Below, in pieces: positions 25,201 through 34,778 of a stretch of DNA of 64,000 nt (position 1 is the first letter of the stretch; each line of letters starts with the position of its first letter). Made by a program: the position numbers and the translations under genes. The DNA comes from Actinokineospora alba (GTDB taxonomy: Bacteria > Actinomycetota > Actinomycetes > Mycobacteriales > Pseudonocardiaceae): contig NZ_SNXU01000001.1 of assembly GCF_004362515.1 (NCBI RefSeq), positions 6,510,001-6,574,000 on the forward strand, given 5' to 3'. The notes under the pieces were generated by a model. It had not been told where the DNA came from. It made no database searches and worked only from the letters and a program-made list of their open reading frames with translations.

Positions 25201-28200
25201 CGAGGACGTGGGCTTGGGCCGCCGCCAGCAGGAACCGGCGTCGTCCGCCGTCGCCGCGGCGCAGCGAGCCAATGGCGGAACCGGCCGACTCCGCGGCGGT
25301 CAGCGTGTCCTGGATGTGGCCGGTGAGCACGGCGTGCGGGCTCGACTCGATGAACAGCGGCGTGCCCTGTCCGGCGAAGGCGCGCACCGCGTCGGCGAAC
25401 CGGACCGGGTTGCGCAGGCCGCCGTACCAGTAGTCGGCGGTCAGCTCGGCCGAGTCGATGAACTCCCCCGCCATCGCCGAGCAGAAGGTGATGTCGGTCG
25501 GCTGGGGCTTGACGACGTCCAGCGCGGCGAGCAGTTCCTCGCGCAGGGCCTCGATGTGCGGGGTGTGCGCGGCGTAGTCGATGGCGACCTTGTGGACCCG
25601 GACGTCGGCGCAGGTCGCGGCGAACTCGTCGAGCGCGGTCAGGTCGCCCGCGACGACGGTGCTGCTGGGTCCACTGAGGATGGCCACCCACAGCCGGTCG
25701 GCCCACGGCTCGATTCGTCGGCCGGCCTCGTCGGCGGGCAGCGACACGGCGAGCATGCCGCCGGTGCCGGTGAGCTTCATCAGCGCCTGGCTGCGCAGGG
25801 CGACGATCTTGGCCGCGTCGGCCAGGCTGAGCGCGCCCGCCGCGCAGGCCGCGGTGATCTCGCCCTGGGAGTGGCCGACGACGGCGGCGGGTTCGATCCC
25901 GACCGACCGCCACACCGCGGCGATGGACACCATCACCGCGAACAGCACCGGCTGGATCACGTCCGAGCCGACCAGTGCGGGTGCGTCCTCGTCGCCGCGC
26001 AAGACGGCGAGCACGGACCTGCCGGTGTGCCGGGCGAGCGCCTCGTCGCACCTGGTCAGCTCGTCGCGGAAGACAGCGCTGGTGTCGAGCAGTTCCGTCG
26101 CCATGCCCGCCCACTGCGAACCCTGGCCGGGGAAGACGAACACCGGCCGGACGTCGGCGGCGGCCACACCGTCCACTACGGACTGGTGCGGCAGTCCCTC
26201 GGCGAGAGCGGCCAACGCGGCGGTCAGGTCGTCGCGGTCCTCGGCGACGACCACCGCGCGGCGGTCGAACCTGGCCCGGCGCGCCAGCACGTGGCCTGCG
26301 GCGGCGAGGTCACCCTCGGGCGCGGTCACCGCGTAGTCGCACAGCCGGGCGGCCTGGGCGCGCAGCGCGGCCTCGGTCCGGGCGGACAGCGTCCACACGA
26401 TCGGGCCGGTCGCGGGTTCGACCTGGGTTTCGGCTGGGGCTTGTTCGAGAATCACGTGAGCGTTGGTGCCGCTGATGCCGAAGCTCGACACGGCGGCCCG
26501 CGAGGGCCGGTCACCGGGCAGGTCGACCGGTTCGGTCAGCAGCCGGACACCGCCGCTCGCCCAGTCGACGTGCTCGGTCGGCGCGTCGACGTGCAGGGTG
26601 CGCGGCAGCTTGCGGTGTTCGAGGGCCTTCACCATCTTGATCACACCGGCGACACCCGCGGCGGCCTGGGTGTGGCCGAGGTTCGACTTCACCGAGCCGA
26701 GCCACAGTGGACGGTCCTCGGGCCGGTCGCGGCCGTAGGTGTCAAGCAGGGCTTGGGCTTCGATCGGGTCGCCGAGCCGGGTGCCGGTGCCGTGCGCCTC
26801 GACGGCGTCGACGTCGGCGGCGTCGAGCCGGGCGTCGGCGAGCGCCTGCCGGATCACGCGTTCCTGCGACGGCCCGTTGGGGGCGGTCATGCCGTTGCTG
26901 CGGCCGTCCTGGTTGACCGCGCTCCCCCGCAGCACCGCGAGCACCGGGTGCCCGTGCTTGCGTGCGTCGGAAAGGCGTTCCAGGAGCAGGACTCCGGCGC
27001 CCTCGGCCCAGCCGGTTCCATCGGCGGTCGAGGAGAACGCCTTGCAGCGCCCGTCTTCGGCGAGCCCGCCCTGGCGGCTGAACTCGACGAACATGCCCGG
27101 GGTGGCCATCACGGTCGCGCCGCCCGCCAGGGCGAGCGAACACTCGCCGCGGCGAAGCGCTTGCGCCGCCAGGTGAACCGCGACCAGCGACGCCGAGCAC
27201 GCGGTGTCGATGGTGAGCGCGGGGCCCTGAAGTCCCAGGGTGTAGGCGATGCGGCCGGACACCACGCTCAGCGCGCTGCCGGTCAGCAGGTGGCCGTCGA
27301 CGTCGCCGACCGGCTGGTGCAGGCGGGGGCCGTAGTCCGGGGCCATGGCGCCGATGAAGACGCCCGTGTCGCTGCCGCGCAGGGCGGCGTGGTCGAGTCC
27401 GGCGCGTTCGATGGTCTCCCAGCAGATCTCCAGCAGCAATCGCTGCTGCGGGTCCATGGCCATCGCCTCGCGCGGGCTGATGCCGAAGAGGCCCGCGTCG
27501 AACTGGTCGGCGTCGTGGAGGAAGCCGCCGTGGCGGGTGTCGCTGGTGCCGGAGCGTTCCGCGCCGGTGGCGAAGAGGGTTTCGACGTCCCAGCCGCGAT
27601 TGGTCGGGAAAGCCGAGATCGCGTCGGTCTCGGTGGCGACGAGCTGCCAGAGCTCCTCGGGGGTGGTCACGTCACCCGGGTAGCGGCAGCCCATGGCGAC
27701 GATCACGACCGGGTCGTCGTCCGCGGGGGCGGCGCTGTGCGTGATTGCTGCTTGCTTGTCGTTGCCGGTCAAGGAAGTCAGGTGGTCGACCACGGCGTCC
27801 GGGGTCGGGTGGTCGAACAGGAGGCCGGTGGACAGGCGCAGCCCGGTCGCGGCTCGTAATCGGTTGCGCAGTTCGACGGCGGTGGCCGAGTCGACGCCGA
27901 GTTCCTTGAAGGTGCGGTTCGGCAGGACGTTCGTGGCGTCCTGGTGGCCGAGCACGCCCGCGGTGGTGCTGAGCACCAGGTCGCGCAGGGATCGCCGGGA
28001 GTGGGTGGTGACGGGGGCCGGCTCCTCGACCCGCGTCTGTCCACTGGTGACAGCCGGTCGCGGGGAACTGCCGGGAGCCGACCAGTGCCGTTGCCGCTGG
28101 AACGGGTAGGTGGGCAGGTCGACGATCCGCGCCGCGTCCAGGGTGCTCACCCAGTCGACGGGCGCGCCCGCGGTGTACGCCTCGGCGAGTGCCCGCTGGA

Positions 28201-30739
28201 ACCGGTCGAACCCGCCGTCGGCGCGGCGCAGTGTGCCGACGACGACGAGGTCGCGTTCGGCCTCCTCGGCGGTCTCCTCGACCCCGGCGACGAGCACGGG
28301 GTGCGCACTGCACTCGATGACCAGGTCGCAGCCGTGGTCGAGCGCGCGGCGGACGGCGGCGGCGAACCGGACGGGCTGGCGCAGGCTGCGGTACCAGTAC
28401 TCCGCGTCGAGGCCCGCGGTGTCCATCGGCTCGCCGGTGAGCGTCGAGATGAACAGGGTGCCCGAGGACACGGGCCGGATCGGAGCCAGCTCGGTGAGAA
28501 GTCGTTCGCGGAGCTGTTCGACCGCGACCGAGTGCGAGGCGTAGTCGACGGGGACGAGCTTCGTCCGGTAGTCGGCGTCGAAGATCCGGCCGAGTTCGGC
28601 GAGCACCTCACGGTCGCCGGACACCACCACCGAGCGCGGCCCGTTGACCGCGGCCACCGTGGCCCGCGGCGCGTGCGCGGCCACGACGGACTCGACCACG
28701 TCGAGCGGTGCGGCGACCGACATCATCCCGCCGCTGCCCGCGATGGCCGCGATGGCCTTGCTGCGCAGCGCGACGACCCGTGCTCCGTCCGAAAGGGACA
28801 GTGCGCCGACGACGGTGGCGGCGGCGATCTCGCCCTGCGAGTGGCCGATCACCAGGTCCGGCTCGACACCGTGCGAGCGCCACAGGTGCGCGAGGGAGAC
28901 CATGACGGCCCACAGGGCGGGCTGGACCACGTCCACCCGGTCGAGATCGGGCCCGGAACCGCGAAGCACCTCGGTCAGCGAGTAGTCGACGAACGGGGCG
29001 AGCGCCGCGTCGCATTCCGCGATCCGGTCGGCGAACCCGGGCGAGCTGTCGAGCAGGGCGCGGGCCATCTCGGGCCACTGCGATCCCTGGCCGGGGAAGG
29101 TGAACGCGCACCGGGCGGGGGTCGCGGTCCCGGTGACGACCGACATGTCGGGGCGTCCGGCGGCGAGCGCCGCGAGTGCCTCGACCTTGGTCGGCAGGTC
29201 GTCGCCGAGGACCACCGCGCGGTGGTCGAACTCGGCGCGGGTGCGCACCAGCGACATGGCCACGTCGGCGGAATCGATCCCCGCTTCCTCGACGCGGGCG
29301 CGCAGACGCTCGGCCAGCGCGGACAAGGCGGGGGCGGACCGGGCGGTGAGCACCCACGGCGCGTCCGGCCTGCCCGAGGCGACGGGCTGGTCAAGGGTGG
29401 CGGGCGCGGCGGCGAGGACCAGGTGGCAGTTGGTGCCGCCCATGCCGAAGGAGCTGACACCCGCGACCAGGGTCTCGTCCGGGCGGGGCCAGGGCTGGGC
29501 CGTCTCGGCGACCCGCAGGCCGAGGTCGTCAAGGGAAATGTCCGGGTTGGGGGTCTGGAAGTTCAGGCTGGCCGGGAGTTCGCCGTGTTTGAGGCTCAGG
29601 ACGACCTTGAGCAGGCCCGCGATGCCCGCGGCGCCTTCGAGGTGGCCGATGTTGGTCTTCACCGACCCGACCAGCAGCGGCGCCGGGCGCCCCTCACCCA
29701 GGGCGGCGCCGAGCGCGGCGGCCTCGATCGGGTCGCCGACTTTGGTGCCGGTGCCGTGGAGTTCGACGTACTGCACGTCGGCGGGCCGAACACCGGCGTG
29801 CGCGCACGCCGCCTCGATGACCTGCCGCTGCGCCAAGCCGTTCGGCGCGGTCAGGCCGTCGCCGCCGCCGTCGTTGTTGACCGCGCCGCCGAGGATCACG
29901 CAGTGCACGACGTCGCCGTCGCGCACCGCCGCGGACAGCGGCTTGAGCACGACCAGCGCGCCGCCCTCGCCACGCACGTAACCGTTGGCGCGGCTGTCGA
30001 AGACGTAGCAGTGCCCGTCCGGGGACAGCGCGCCGAAGGAGCCGATCGCGTCGGTGGTCTCGGCGAGCAGGTTCAGGTTCACCCCGCCCGCGAGCGCCAG
30101 CTCGATCTCGCCGCGACGCAGGGCCTCGCAAGCCAGCTGCACCGCGACGAGGGACGAGGACTGGCCCGTGTCGAGCGTCAGGCTGGGACCCGCGAGGCCG
30201 AGGAAGTAGGACACCCGGTTGGCGATCATGGCGCGGTGGGAGCCGGTGTAACTGTGCGGGCCGGGTGCGCCAACCCGGTCCTGCAGTGCGGCGTAGTCCT
30301 GGGAGATGGCACCGAAGTAGACGCCCGCGGGGGTCGAGCGCAGCGCGGTCGGCGCGAGGCGCGCGTTCTCCAGCGCCTCCCAGGCGAGTTCGAGGGCGAG
30401 GCGCTGCTGCGGGTCCATCACCGCGGCCTCGTTGGGCGAGATCCCGAAGAAGTCGGCGTCGAACCGGTCCACGTCCGCGACGAAGCCGCCGCGACGGTAC
30501 TCGGGTTCACCCGCGTGCGGCCAGCGGCCTTCGGGCACCTCGGTCACGGCGTCGACGCCCGCGCGAAGGTGCTGCCAGAACGTGTCCGGGTCGCCCGCCT
30601 GGGGCAGCCTGCAAGACATGCCGACGACGGCGATCGGCTCGGCGGACGCCGGGACGCCCTCATGACGAACCCGCCGACCGTCCTGGTCGACCTTCGTGCC
30701 ATTCGGCTGAATCGTCTCACCAACCATGCGCTGCGCCAC
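22244..30739 (-). CDS. Type I PKS E, KSQ-AT-ACP loading module plus KS-AT-DH-KR-ACP module 1
   Basis: Starts the assembly line; 2831 aa. The loading KS (about 33-455) reads DTGQSSS with Gln at ~193 in place of the catalytic Cys, the signature of a decarboxylating KSQ; loading AT has GHSQGE (~630) and YASHS (~735), predicting methylmalonyl-CoA and so a propionyl starter. Loading ACP has LGVDS (~950). Module 1: KS with DTACSAS (~1181), AT with GHSQGE (~1623) and YAAHT (~1723, probably methylmalonyl), DH with His ~1928 in HxxxSxxxxP, GYAYGPAF and HPALLDAALH, KR with GGTGGLG (~2391) and LDD (B-type), ACP with MGFDS (~2707). The acidic C-terminal tail ending FAFIDQKF should dock with gene D. The first residues have no docking coil, as expected for a first protein. 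GTG 30739 or ATG 30727 are both possible starts; neither has an ideal ribosome site. Confidence 0.95.
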   Translation of the reverse strand: MAQRMVGETIQPNGTKVDQDGRRVRHEGVPASAEPIAVVGMSCRLPQAGDPDTFWQHLRAGVDAVTEVPEGRWPHAGEPEYRRGGFVADVDRFDADFFGISPNEAAVMDPQQRLALELAWEALENARLAPTALRSTPAGVYFGAISQDYAALQDRVGAPGPHSYTGSHRAMIANRVSYFLGLAGPSLTLDTGQSSSLVAVQLACEALRRGEIELALAGGVNLNLLAETTDAIGSFGALSPDGHCYVFDSRANGYVRGEGGALVVLKPLSAAVRDGDVVHCVILGGAVNNDGGGDGLTAPNGLAQRQVIEAACAHAGVRPADVQYVELHGTGTKVGDPIEAAALGAALGEGRPAPLLVGSVKTNIGHLEGAAGIAGLLKVVLSLKHGELPASLNFQTPNPDISLDDLGLRVAETAQPWPRPDETLVAGVSSFGMGGTNCHLVLAAAPATLDQPVASGRPDAPWVLTARSAPALSALAERLRARVEEAGIDSADVAMSLVRTRAEFDHRAVVLGDDLPTKVEALAALAAGRPDMSVVTGTATPARCAFTFPGQGSQWPEMARALLDSSPGFADRIAECDAALAPFVDYSLTEVLRGSGPDLDRVDVVQPALWAVMVSLAHLWRSHGVEPDLVIGHSQGEIAAATVVGALSLSDGARVVALRSKAIAAIAGSGGMMSVAAPLDVVESVVAAHAPRATVAAVNGPRSVVVSGDREVLAELGRIFDADYRTKLVPVDYASHSVAVEQLRERLLTELAPIRPVSSGTLFISTLTGEPMDTAGLDAEYWYRSLRQPVRFAAAVRRALDHGCDLVIECSAHPVLVAGVEETAEEAERDLVVVGTLRRADGGFDRFQRALAEAYTAGAPVDWVSTLDAARIVDLPTYPFQRQRHWSAPGSSPRPAVTSGQTRVEEPAPVTTHSRRSLRDLVLSTTAGVLGHQDATNVLPNRTFKELGVDSATAVELRNRLRAATGLRLSTGLLFDHPTPDAVVDHLTSLTGNDKQAAITHSAAPADDDPVVIVAMGCRYPGDVTTPEELWQLVATETDAISAFPTNRGWDVETLFATGAERSGTSDTRHGGFLHDADQFDAGLFGISPREAMAMDPQQRLLLEICWETIERAGLDHAALRGSDTGVFIGAMAPDYGPRLHQPVGDVDGHLLTGSALSVVSGRIAYTLGLQGPALTIDTACSASLVAVHLAAQALRRGECSLALAGGATVMATPGMFVEFSRQGGLAEDGRCKAFSSTADGTGWAEGAGVLLLERLSDARKHGHPVLAVLRGSAVNQDGRSNGMTAPNGPSQERVIRQALADARLDAADVDAVEAHGTGTRLGDPIEAQALLDTYGRDRPEDRPLWLGSVKSNLGHTQAAAGVAGVIKMVKALEHRKLPRTLHVDAPTEHVDWASGGVRLLTEPVDLPGDRPSRAAVSSFGISGTNAHVILEQAPAETQVEPATGPIVWTLSARTEAALRAQAARLCDYAVTAPEGDLAAAGHVLARRARFDRRAVVVAEDRDDLTAALAALAEGLPHQSVVDGVAAADVRPVFVFPGQGSQWAGMATELLDTSAVFRDELTRCDEALARHTGRSVLAVLRGDEDAPALVGSDVIQPVLFAVMVSIAAVWRSVGIEPAAVVGHSQGEITAACAAGALSLADAAKIVALRSQALMKLTGTGGMLAVSLPADEAGRRIEPWADRLWVAILSGPSSTVVAGDLTALDEFAATCADVRVHKVAIDYAAHTPHIEALREELLAALDVVKPQPTDITFCSAMAGEFIDSAELTADYWYGGLRNPVRFADAVRAFAGQGTPLFIESSPHAVLTGHIQDTLTAAESAGSAIGSLRRGDGGRRRFLLAAAQAHVLGADVDWSAALADVPRRHVDLPTYPFEHRRYWIEGAAPTADLAASGMTESRHPLLGAVVSLAEGDGFLLTGRLSVAAMPWLADHVVDSQVLLPGTAFVDLALEAASVAGCAEIADLTLESPVVLPETGAVRIQLVVGGADAAGRRGLTVHTRPADDSDDLNDTVSWTRNATGVLAPAASPAAGDLAAWPPADAVAVDLDEVYERLADRGYAYGPAFQGLVDAWRVSADGGTDTYVEVALPEAVRADAGRFALHPALLDAALHVLVLGDPAHALMDQGSMLLPFAWSGVRVTALGAEALRVRITETADDRVSLAIHDGAGQRIADVDALTLRRIERQGAAAPARSGVAPYVVDWIDLTVPDAVAEPRRWAVVGSDGAADDLSATLGLAGIDAPLYYDLNSLAEITAGDLPDTIVVPGLSEVDDDLAYAAREAMYQVLDLVQVFLGDDRFTKSRLLFATRGVFAGSAAGVAGAALWGLVRSAIAEHPGRFALVDVDEGCTEWAAVAAAVAAGETQLLVRDADVLVPRLARPGTGADTSSMDGSGTVLVTGGTGGLGALVAEHLVKQHGVRHLLLASRRGESAPGAEDLVTRLRDLGAEVDLVACDVSDRYAVADLLNSVPADRPLTGIVHTAGVLDDATVDGLSAGRLDTVFGPKADAAWHLHELTRDLPLSTFVLFSSVAGVVGTPGQGNYAAANMFLDGLAAHRHELGLPAVSVAWGLWDTEAGMTGGLTAADTARLGRSGIAPLTSRQGLDLLDHALSSPDPQLVAAKWDTAELRERAETSELPAVLRGLVRVTRRATTPTASNAVSAPADGLAQRLSAMAETDARKVMTQLVRSHVAAVLAHPSGDAVEVDLEFSEMGFDSLTAVELRNRLDAEVGVRLPATVAFDHPTVAALAEFLRATIAPSAQSPEDLLRATLDHIHGVLPDDDETTRSKLAAILHSTLHRLGSGQAAKDEGPINSIADVVLDQVDSASDEEMFAFIDQKF

Positions 30740-31150
30740 CCTTACGGTCGTCGCCTTTATTTCTGGTCGGCAAATTCGCGGGAGGAATGGTCAGCAAGAC
30801 CACTCGGACCGCGGAATACGTGCCGGAGTTTCTCTCGTTCGTGCTTGTCCCGGAATTAATACCCGATCAGCGGACCGCCCGACAGGAGAACTAGGCCATC
30901 TGCGCGGGGCGCGCGGTGACAACAAACGGCCACCACAATCTGCCGTCGGCCGCGCTTGACGCTGTGAAGCGGCCCGCACTAGCGTTGCGATCACGCAGCG
31001 CGACGTAAGGCGTCGATCACGTGTTCACGTTCAACCCTGACCTGAAACAAGTTTCACATTGCTTTCGGCAGCGGAATCGGAGATAGCGAACAAGTTGCGG
31101 TAAGGCGTCTCGCGCGTGAAGAGGCCGATTCACCTCATTTAGGAGTCCAC
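30740..31150. promoter_or_regulatory. Divergent promoter region between the PKS operon and the acyltransferase-MMPL operon
   Basis: No gene is visible in these 411 bases, which include AT-richer patches (for example around 30853-30863, GAATTAATACC) unusual for this window. Rightward, TTGACG at 30956-30961 and TAGCGT at 30980-30985 are separated by 18 bp and form a candidate promoter for the gene at 31151. The decamer GTAAGGCGTC occurs twice in direct orientation, at 31005-31014 and 31100-31109. AGGAG lies five bases before the GTG at 31151. The leftward PKS promoter is not clear to me. Confidence 0.5.
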
Positions 31151-32512
31151 GTGCACCTCGACGCCGTCCTCAGCCATGGCCAGCTCTACAGCTGGCGCGA
31201 AGTGGACACCTATCCGCGGGACTGGAAGAAGGAAGCCAATCTCCCGGCGACCTGGGACCTGCGCGGCCTGACGCTGGAGCAGGTGGACTCCGCCCTGCGC
31301 AGGCTTTTCGACCGCCATGAGCCGCTGCGCACCACCTACCACCTGCGCGACGGCGAGCCCGTGCAGCGGGTCCACACAGACCTGCCGATGCCGGTCGACC
31401 GCGTCGACCGGGTGATCACCGACTACGGCGACCCCGACCGGACCACCGCCGCGCTGGTCGACGTCGCGTTCCCGATGACGGATTCCCTGTGCTGGCGCGG
31501 AGTCCTGGTCACGACCGGAAACGTCCCGATGTTCCTGTCGCTGTCCTTCTCGCACCTGATCGTCGACGTGTGGTCGATCATCGAGCTCGAGTCGCAGTTC
31601 AAGGCGCTCATCGAGAACCCCGACGCACCCGAGCCGGTGTGCCTCTCACCGCGTGAGCTGGCCCGGCAGCAGCACGAGGAATCCTGGCAGGGCAGGCAGA
31701 ACAGCGCCGAGCGGTACTGGCGCCGCGTCCTGGCCGACGACCTGACCCACCAGCTGCCGACGTTGCCGCTGGAGACCACCCGCCACCGCGTCCAGGCGAC
31801 GCTGCACTCACACCGCCTCGGCGGGCTGGCCGCCCAGGCCGCCAAGCGGCACGGCGTGTCCGCCCCCGCCGTGCTGATGGGGCTGGTCGCCGCCGGGCTC
31901 GCCGAGCACACCGGCGCCGAGCGGGTCGCGATGAGCCTGATGTCGTCGAACCGGTTCGCTCCCGAGTTGCAGCAGGTTGTCGGCACGCTGAACCAGCTGA
32001 TTCCCGTGGTCACCACGGTCGACCACCGCTCGACGCTGGCCGAGCACATCACCGCCCTGCACTGGGCGAGCGCGAAGGCATACCGGTACTCCCTCTACGA
32101 CCTCGACCGCGTCGCCGCCCTGGCCGCCGAGTCGAACGCCGACGGCGACCACGACTGCTGGTTCAACCACCTTTTCCAGTGCTGGTTCAACTATCTGCAG
32201 CTCGACGGCCAACCGTGCGACGCCGCGGATGAGAGCCCCGCCGAGTTGGTGTGGACCCCGGTCGCCCGCCAGTACGGGCAGCCGTTCGACGTGCGGGTCA
32301 CGGTCAAGGGCGGGCGCACCAGCATCGCCCTGCGCGCCGATCCCGACGTCGTCTCCGCGCAAGGCGTGACCGACATCCTGCGCGCCGTCGCCCTCGGCAC
32401 CGAGCGGGCGGCGACCGACCCGGACACCACCCTGAAGGACCTCTGGAGCGCCCGCGCCGAACCGCTCGCGCCCACCCTGTTCCCGCCGGTCGTCCCGGCG
32501 CCACCGAAGTAG
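31151..32512 (+). CDS. Stand-alone condensation-domain (PapA/C-domain superfamily) acyltransferase
   Basis: A 453-aa protein with the layout of an NRPS condensation domain or PapA-type acyltransferase. The N-terminal part has RHEPLRTTYHL, typical of the family. The active-site motif reads SHLIVDVWS: compared with HHxxxDG, the catalytic second His and the Asp remain, the first His is Ser and the Gly is Val. The C-terminal half keeps family-like stretches (SLMSSNRF, GTLNQLIPV). No adenylation or carrier domain is fused. It is the first gene of a two-gene operon, 25 bp before the MMPL exporter, and diverges from the PKS genes. The likely role is transfer of an acyl group between a carrier-bound thioester and an alcohol or amine of the polyketide; substrate is inference. 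GTG start with AGGAG five bases upstream. Confidence 0.8.
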   Translation: MHLDAVLSHGQLYSWREVDTYPRDWKKEANLPATWDLRGLTLEQVDSALRRLFDRHEPLRTTYHLRDGEPVQRVHTDLPMPVDRVDRVITDYGDPDRTTAALVDVAFPMTDSLCWRGVLVTTGNVPMFLSLSFSHLIVDVWSIIELESQFKALIENPDAPEPVCLSPRELARQQHEESWQGRQNSAERYWRRVLADDLTHQLPTLPLETTRHRVQATLHSHRLGGLAAQAAKRHGVSAPAVLMGLVAAGLAEHTGAERVAMSLMSSNRFAPELQQVVGTLNQLIPVVTTVDHRSTLAEHITALHWASAKAYRYSLYDLDRVAALAAESNADGDHDCWFNHLFQCWFNYLQLDGQPCDAADESPAELVWTPVARQYGQPFDVRVTVKGGRTSIALRADPDVVSAQGVTDILRAVALGTERAATDPDTTLKDLWSARAEPLAPTLFPPVVPAPPK

Positions 32513-32537
32513 CTGAAGATCCGACGGAAGGAAGCGC

Positions 32538-34727
32538 ATGTTTGCCTGGTGGGGAACGGTTGTAGGCCGGATTCGGTGGTTGATCCTGGTCGGGACGGCC
32601 GCATTCGTAGCGTTTGCCGGGATCTGGGGCACCGGTGTGTTCGACCGCCTCGCCGATGACGGCAGCCTCAGCGACCCGGCCAGCGAATCGCAGCGGATCA
32701 TCGCCCGGGTGGCCGACGAGATCGGCCGCGCGAACGTCCATCTCATCGCCCTCTACTCCAGCGACACCCTCGAGGTGACCGACGCGCGGTTCCGCGACCC
32801 GGTCAACGCCGTCGTCGCCGACCTCAAGGCGGACAAGGCCGTCGAGATGGTCACGTCGTTCTACGAGACCAAGGCGCCCTCGCTGGTCTCCACGGAGAAG
32901 AACGCCACCTACGTGCCGATCCGGTTCGTCGCGGGAACCGGAGAGGCGGTCGTCAAGCAGGTCCGGGACCGGCTCGCCATCGAGGGCCTGACCACGCAGA
33001 TCGGCGGGCAGCTCGCGGTCAACCTGGACATCGACAAGCAGGTCGGCGACGACATCGTGCGCGCGGAGCTGATCGCGACGCCGATCCTGTTGCTGCTGCT
33101 GGTGTTCATCTTCGGCAGCGTGGTCGCGGCGAGCATGCCGCTGCTCATCGGCGGCGTGGCCATCCTCGGCGCGTTCACCGCCGTGCGGGGCCTGACGATG
33201 GTCACCGACGTGTCGGTGTTCTCGATCAACATCATCACCATCCTCGGCCTCGGGTTGGCCGTGGACTACGCGCTGTTCATGGTGAGCCGCTTCCGCGAGG
33301 AACTCGACAAGGGCTACGAGGTCAACGACGCGGTGCGGCGCACCATGGCCACCGCGGGCCGCACGGTCGCGGTGTCCGGTGTCGTCGTCACCCTGGCGCT
33401 GTCCGGTCTGATGATCTTCCCGCAGATGCTGCTGCGCTCGATGGGCCTCGGCGGCGCGTCGGCGGTGATCGTCGCGATGCTGACGAGCCTCACGGTTCTT
33501 CCCGCGATGCTCGCGGTGCTCGGACACCGGATCAACGCGCTTCGCCTGCCGTGGCTGCGCAAGCGCAAGATCCCGACCGTGACCGGCGCGGTGGCCAAGA
33601 CCGCTGACAGCGGGGTGTGGGCCCGCATCGCGAACAGTGTCATGCGCAGGCCCGTGCTCTACACCCTGGGCGTCACCATGATCCTGCTGCTGCTCGCCGC
33701 CCCGTTCACCCGCGTGCAGTTCGGCGGCGTCGACGAGCGGGTCCTCCCGCCGGGCACCGAGAGCCGCGTCGTCTCCGAGCGCCTGGCGTCGGAGTTCGAC
33801 GGCGACGGCGTCGACCCCATCCGGGTCCTGATCAGCGGCGCGTCCAAGGACACGGCCACGGCGTTCGCCAAGCAGATCGAGGACGTCTCCGGCGTCCGCG
33901 CCACCTCGGTCGCGGGCCAGAAGGGCGACTCGACCCTGCTGACCGTGGGCTACGACGGCGCGTCCAACTCCGAGCACGCCCGCAACATCGTGGTCGGCAT
34001 CCGCGACCTGCCCCCGCCCGCGGGCGCGGAAGTCCTGGTGGGCGGCCCGACAGCGGGTGTCGTCGACCAGGTGAACGGCCTGGGCGAACGGGTGCCGTGG
34101 ATGCTGCTGCTGGTCGCGGGCATCACGTTCGTCCTGCTGGCCTTGGCTTTCGGCTCGCTGGTGGTGCCGCTGAAGGCGATCGTGATGAACCTCGTGTCCA
34201 TCGGCGCCGCCTTCGGTGTGGTGGTGTGGATCTTCCAGGACGGCAACTTCGCGGGCCTGCTGAACTTCACCCCCACCGGCTACATCGACGCGAGTCAGCC
34301 GATCCTGATGCTGGCCATCCTGTTCGGCCTGTCGATGGACTACGAGGTGTTCCTGCTGTCGCGGATTCGCGAGCAGTGGGACACCCTCGGCGACAACACG
34401 GCGGCGGTCGCCAGCGGCGTCCAGCGCACCGGCGGCATCATCACCTCGGCGGCCCTGCTGCTGTGCGTGGTGGTGGGCGCTTTCGCGACGTCGGGCATCA
34501 CGTTCATCAAGATGGTCGGCGTGGGCATGCTCGTCGCCCTCGCGGTGGATGCCACGTTGGTCCGGCTGCTGCTGGTGCCGGCGACGATGCGGCTGCTCGG
34601 CGGCGCGAACTGGTGGGCCCCGAAGTTCTTGCGGCGCATGTACAGCCGCTACGGCTTCCACGAGTCCGACGACCCGGACGAGCCGGTCGGCGCGAAGCCG
34701 GAGCCGAATCTGGTCACTACCCACTAG
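32538..34727 (+). CDS. MMPL/RND-family transporter
   Basis: A 729-aa integral membrane protein of the MMPL (mycobacterial membrane protein large) branch of the RND superfamily, which exports lipids and polyketides across the actinobacterial membrane using the proton gradient. A hydrophobic segment at ~13-35 is followed by an extracytoplasmic loop (~40-175), then a block of membrane segments containing GLGLAVDYALFMVSR (~237); the second half repeats this with FGLSMDYEVFLLSR (~596). The two Asp-Tyr pairs are the conserved proton-relay motifs. The length is near 730 aa, the short actinobacterial type, not the ~1000 aa of mycobacterial MmpL3/7. ATG follows GGAAGGAAG. Adjacency to an acyltransferase and to PKS genes suggests it exports the finished lipid-like polyketide. 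The gene ends three bases before a strong hairpin. Confidence 0.92.
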   Translation: MFAWWGTVVGRIRWLILVGTAAFVAFAGIWGTGVFDRLADDGSLSDPASESQRIIARVADEIGRANVHLIALYSSDTLEVTDARFRDPVNAVVADLKADKAVEMVTSFYETKAPSLVSTEKNATYVPIRFVAGTGEAVVKQVRDRLAIEGLTTQIGGQLAVNLDIDKQVGDDIVRAELIATPILLLLLVFIFGSVVAASMPLLIGGVAILGAFTAVRGLTMVTDVSVFSINIITILGLGLAVDYALFMVSRFREELDKGYEVNDAVRRTMATAGRTVAVSGVVVTLALSGLMIFPQMLLRSMGLGGASAVIVAMLTSLTVLPAMLAVLGHRINALRLPWLRKRKIPTVTGAVAKTADSGVWARIANSVMRRPVLYTLGVTMILLLLAAPFTRVQFGGVDERVLPPGTESRVVSERLASEFDGDGVDPIRVLISGASKDTATAFAKQIEDVSGVRATSVAGQKGDSTLLTVGYDGASNSEHARNIVVGIRDLPPPAGAEVLVGGPTAGVVDQVNGLGERVPWMLLLVAGITFVLLALAFGSLVVPLKAIVMNLVSIGAAFGVVVWIFQDGNFAGLLNFTPTGYIDASQPILMLAILFGLSMDYEVFLLSRIREQWDTLGDNTAAVASGVQRTGGIITSAALLLCVVVGAFATSGITFIKMVGVGMLVALAVDATLVRLLLVPATMRLLGGANWWAPKFLRRMYSRYGFHESDDPDEPVGAKPEPNLVTTH

Positions 34728-34730
34728 CCA

Positions 34731-34773
34731 AAAGCAGAAGGCCCAAGTCCACTGGACTTGGGCCTTCTGCTTT
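34731..34773. terminator. Perfect bidirectional terminator palindrome
   Basis: Two 21-bp arms (34731-34751 and 34753-34773) are exact reverse complements about a single central base. The arms begin and end with AAA/TTT, so the hairpin has U-runs on both strands and can stop transcription from the MMPL gene (stop at 34727) and from the convergent decarboxylase gene (stop at 34779). Confidence 0.93.
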
Positions 34774-34778
34774 GGTGG

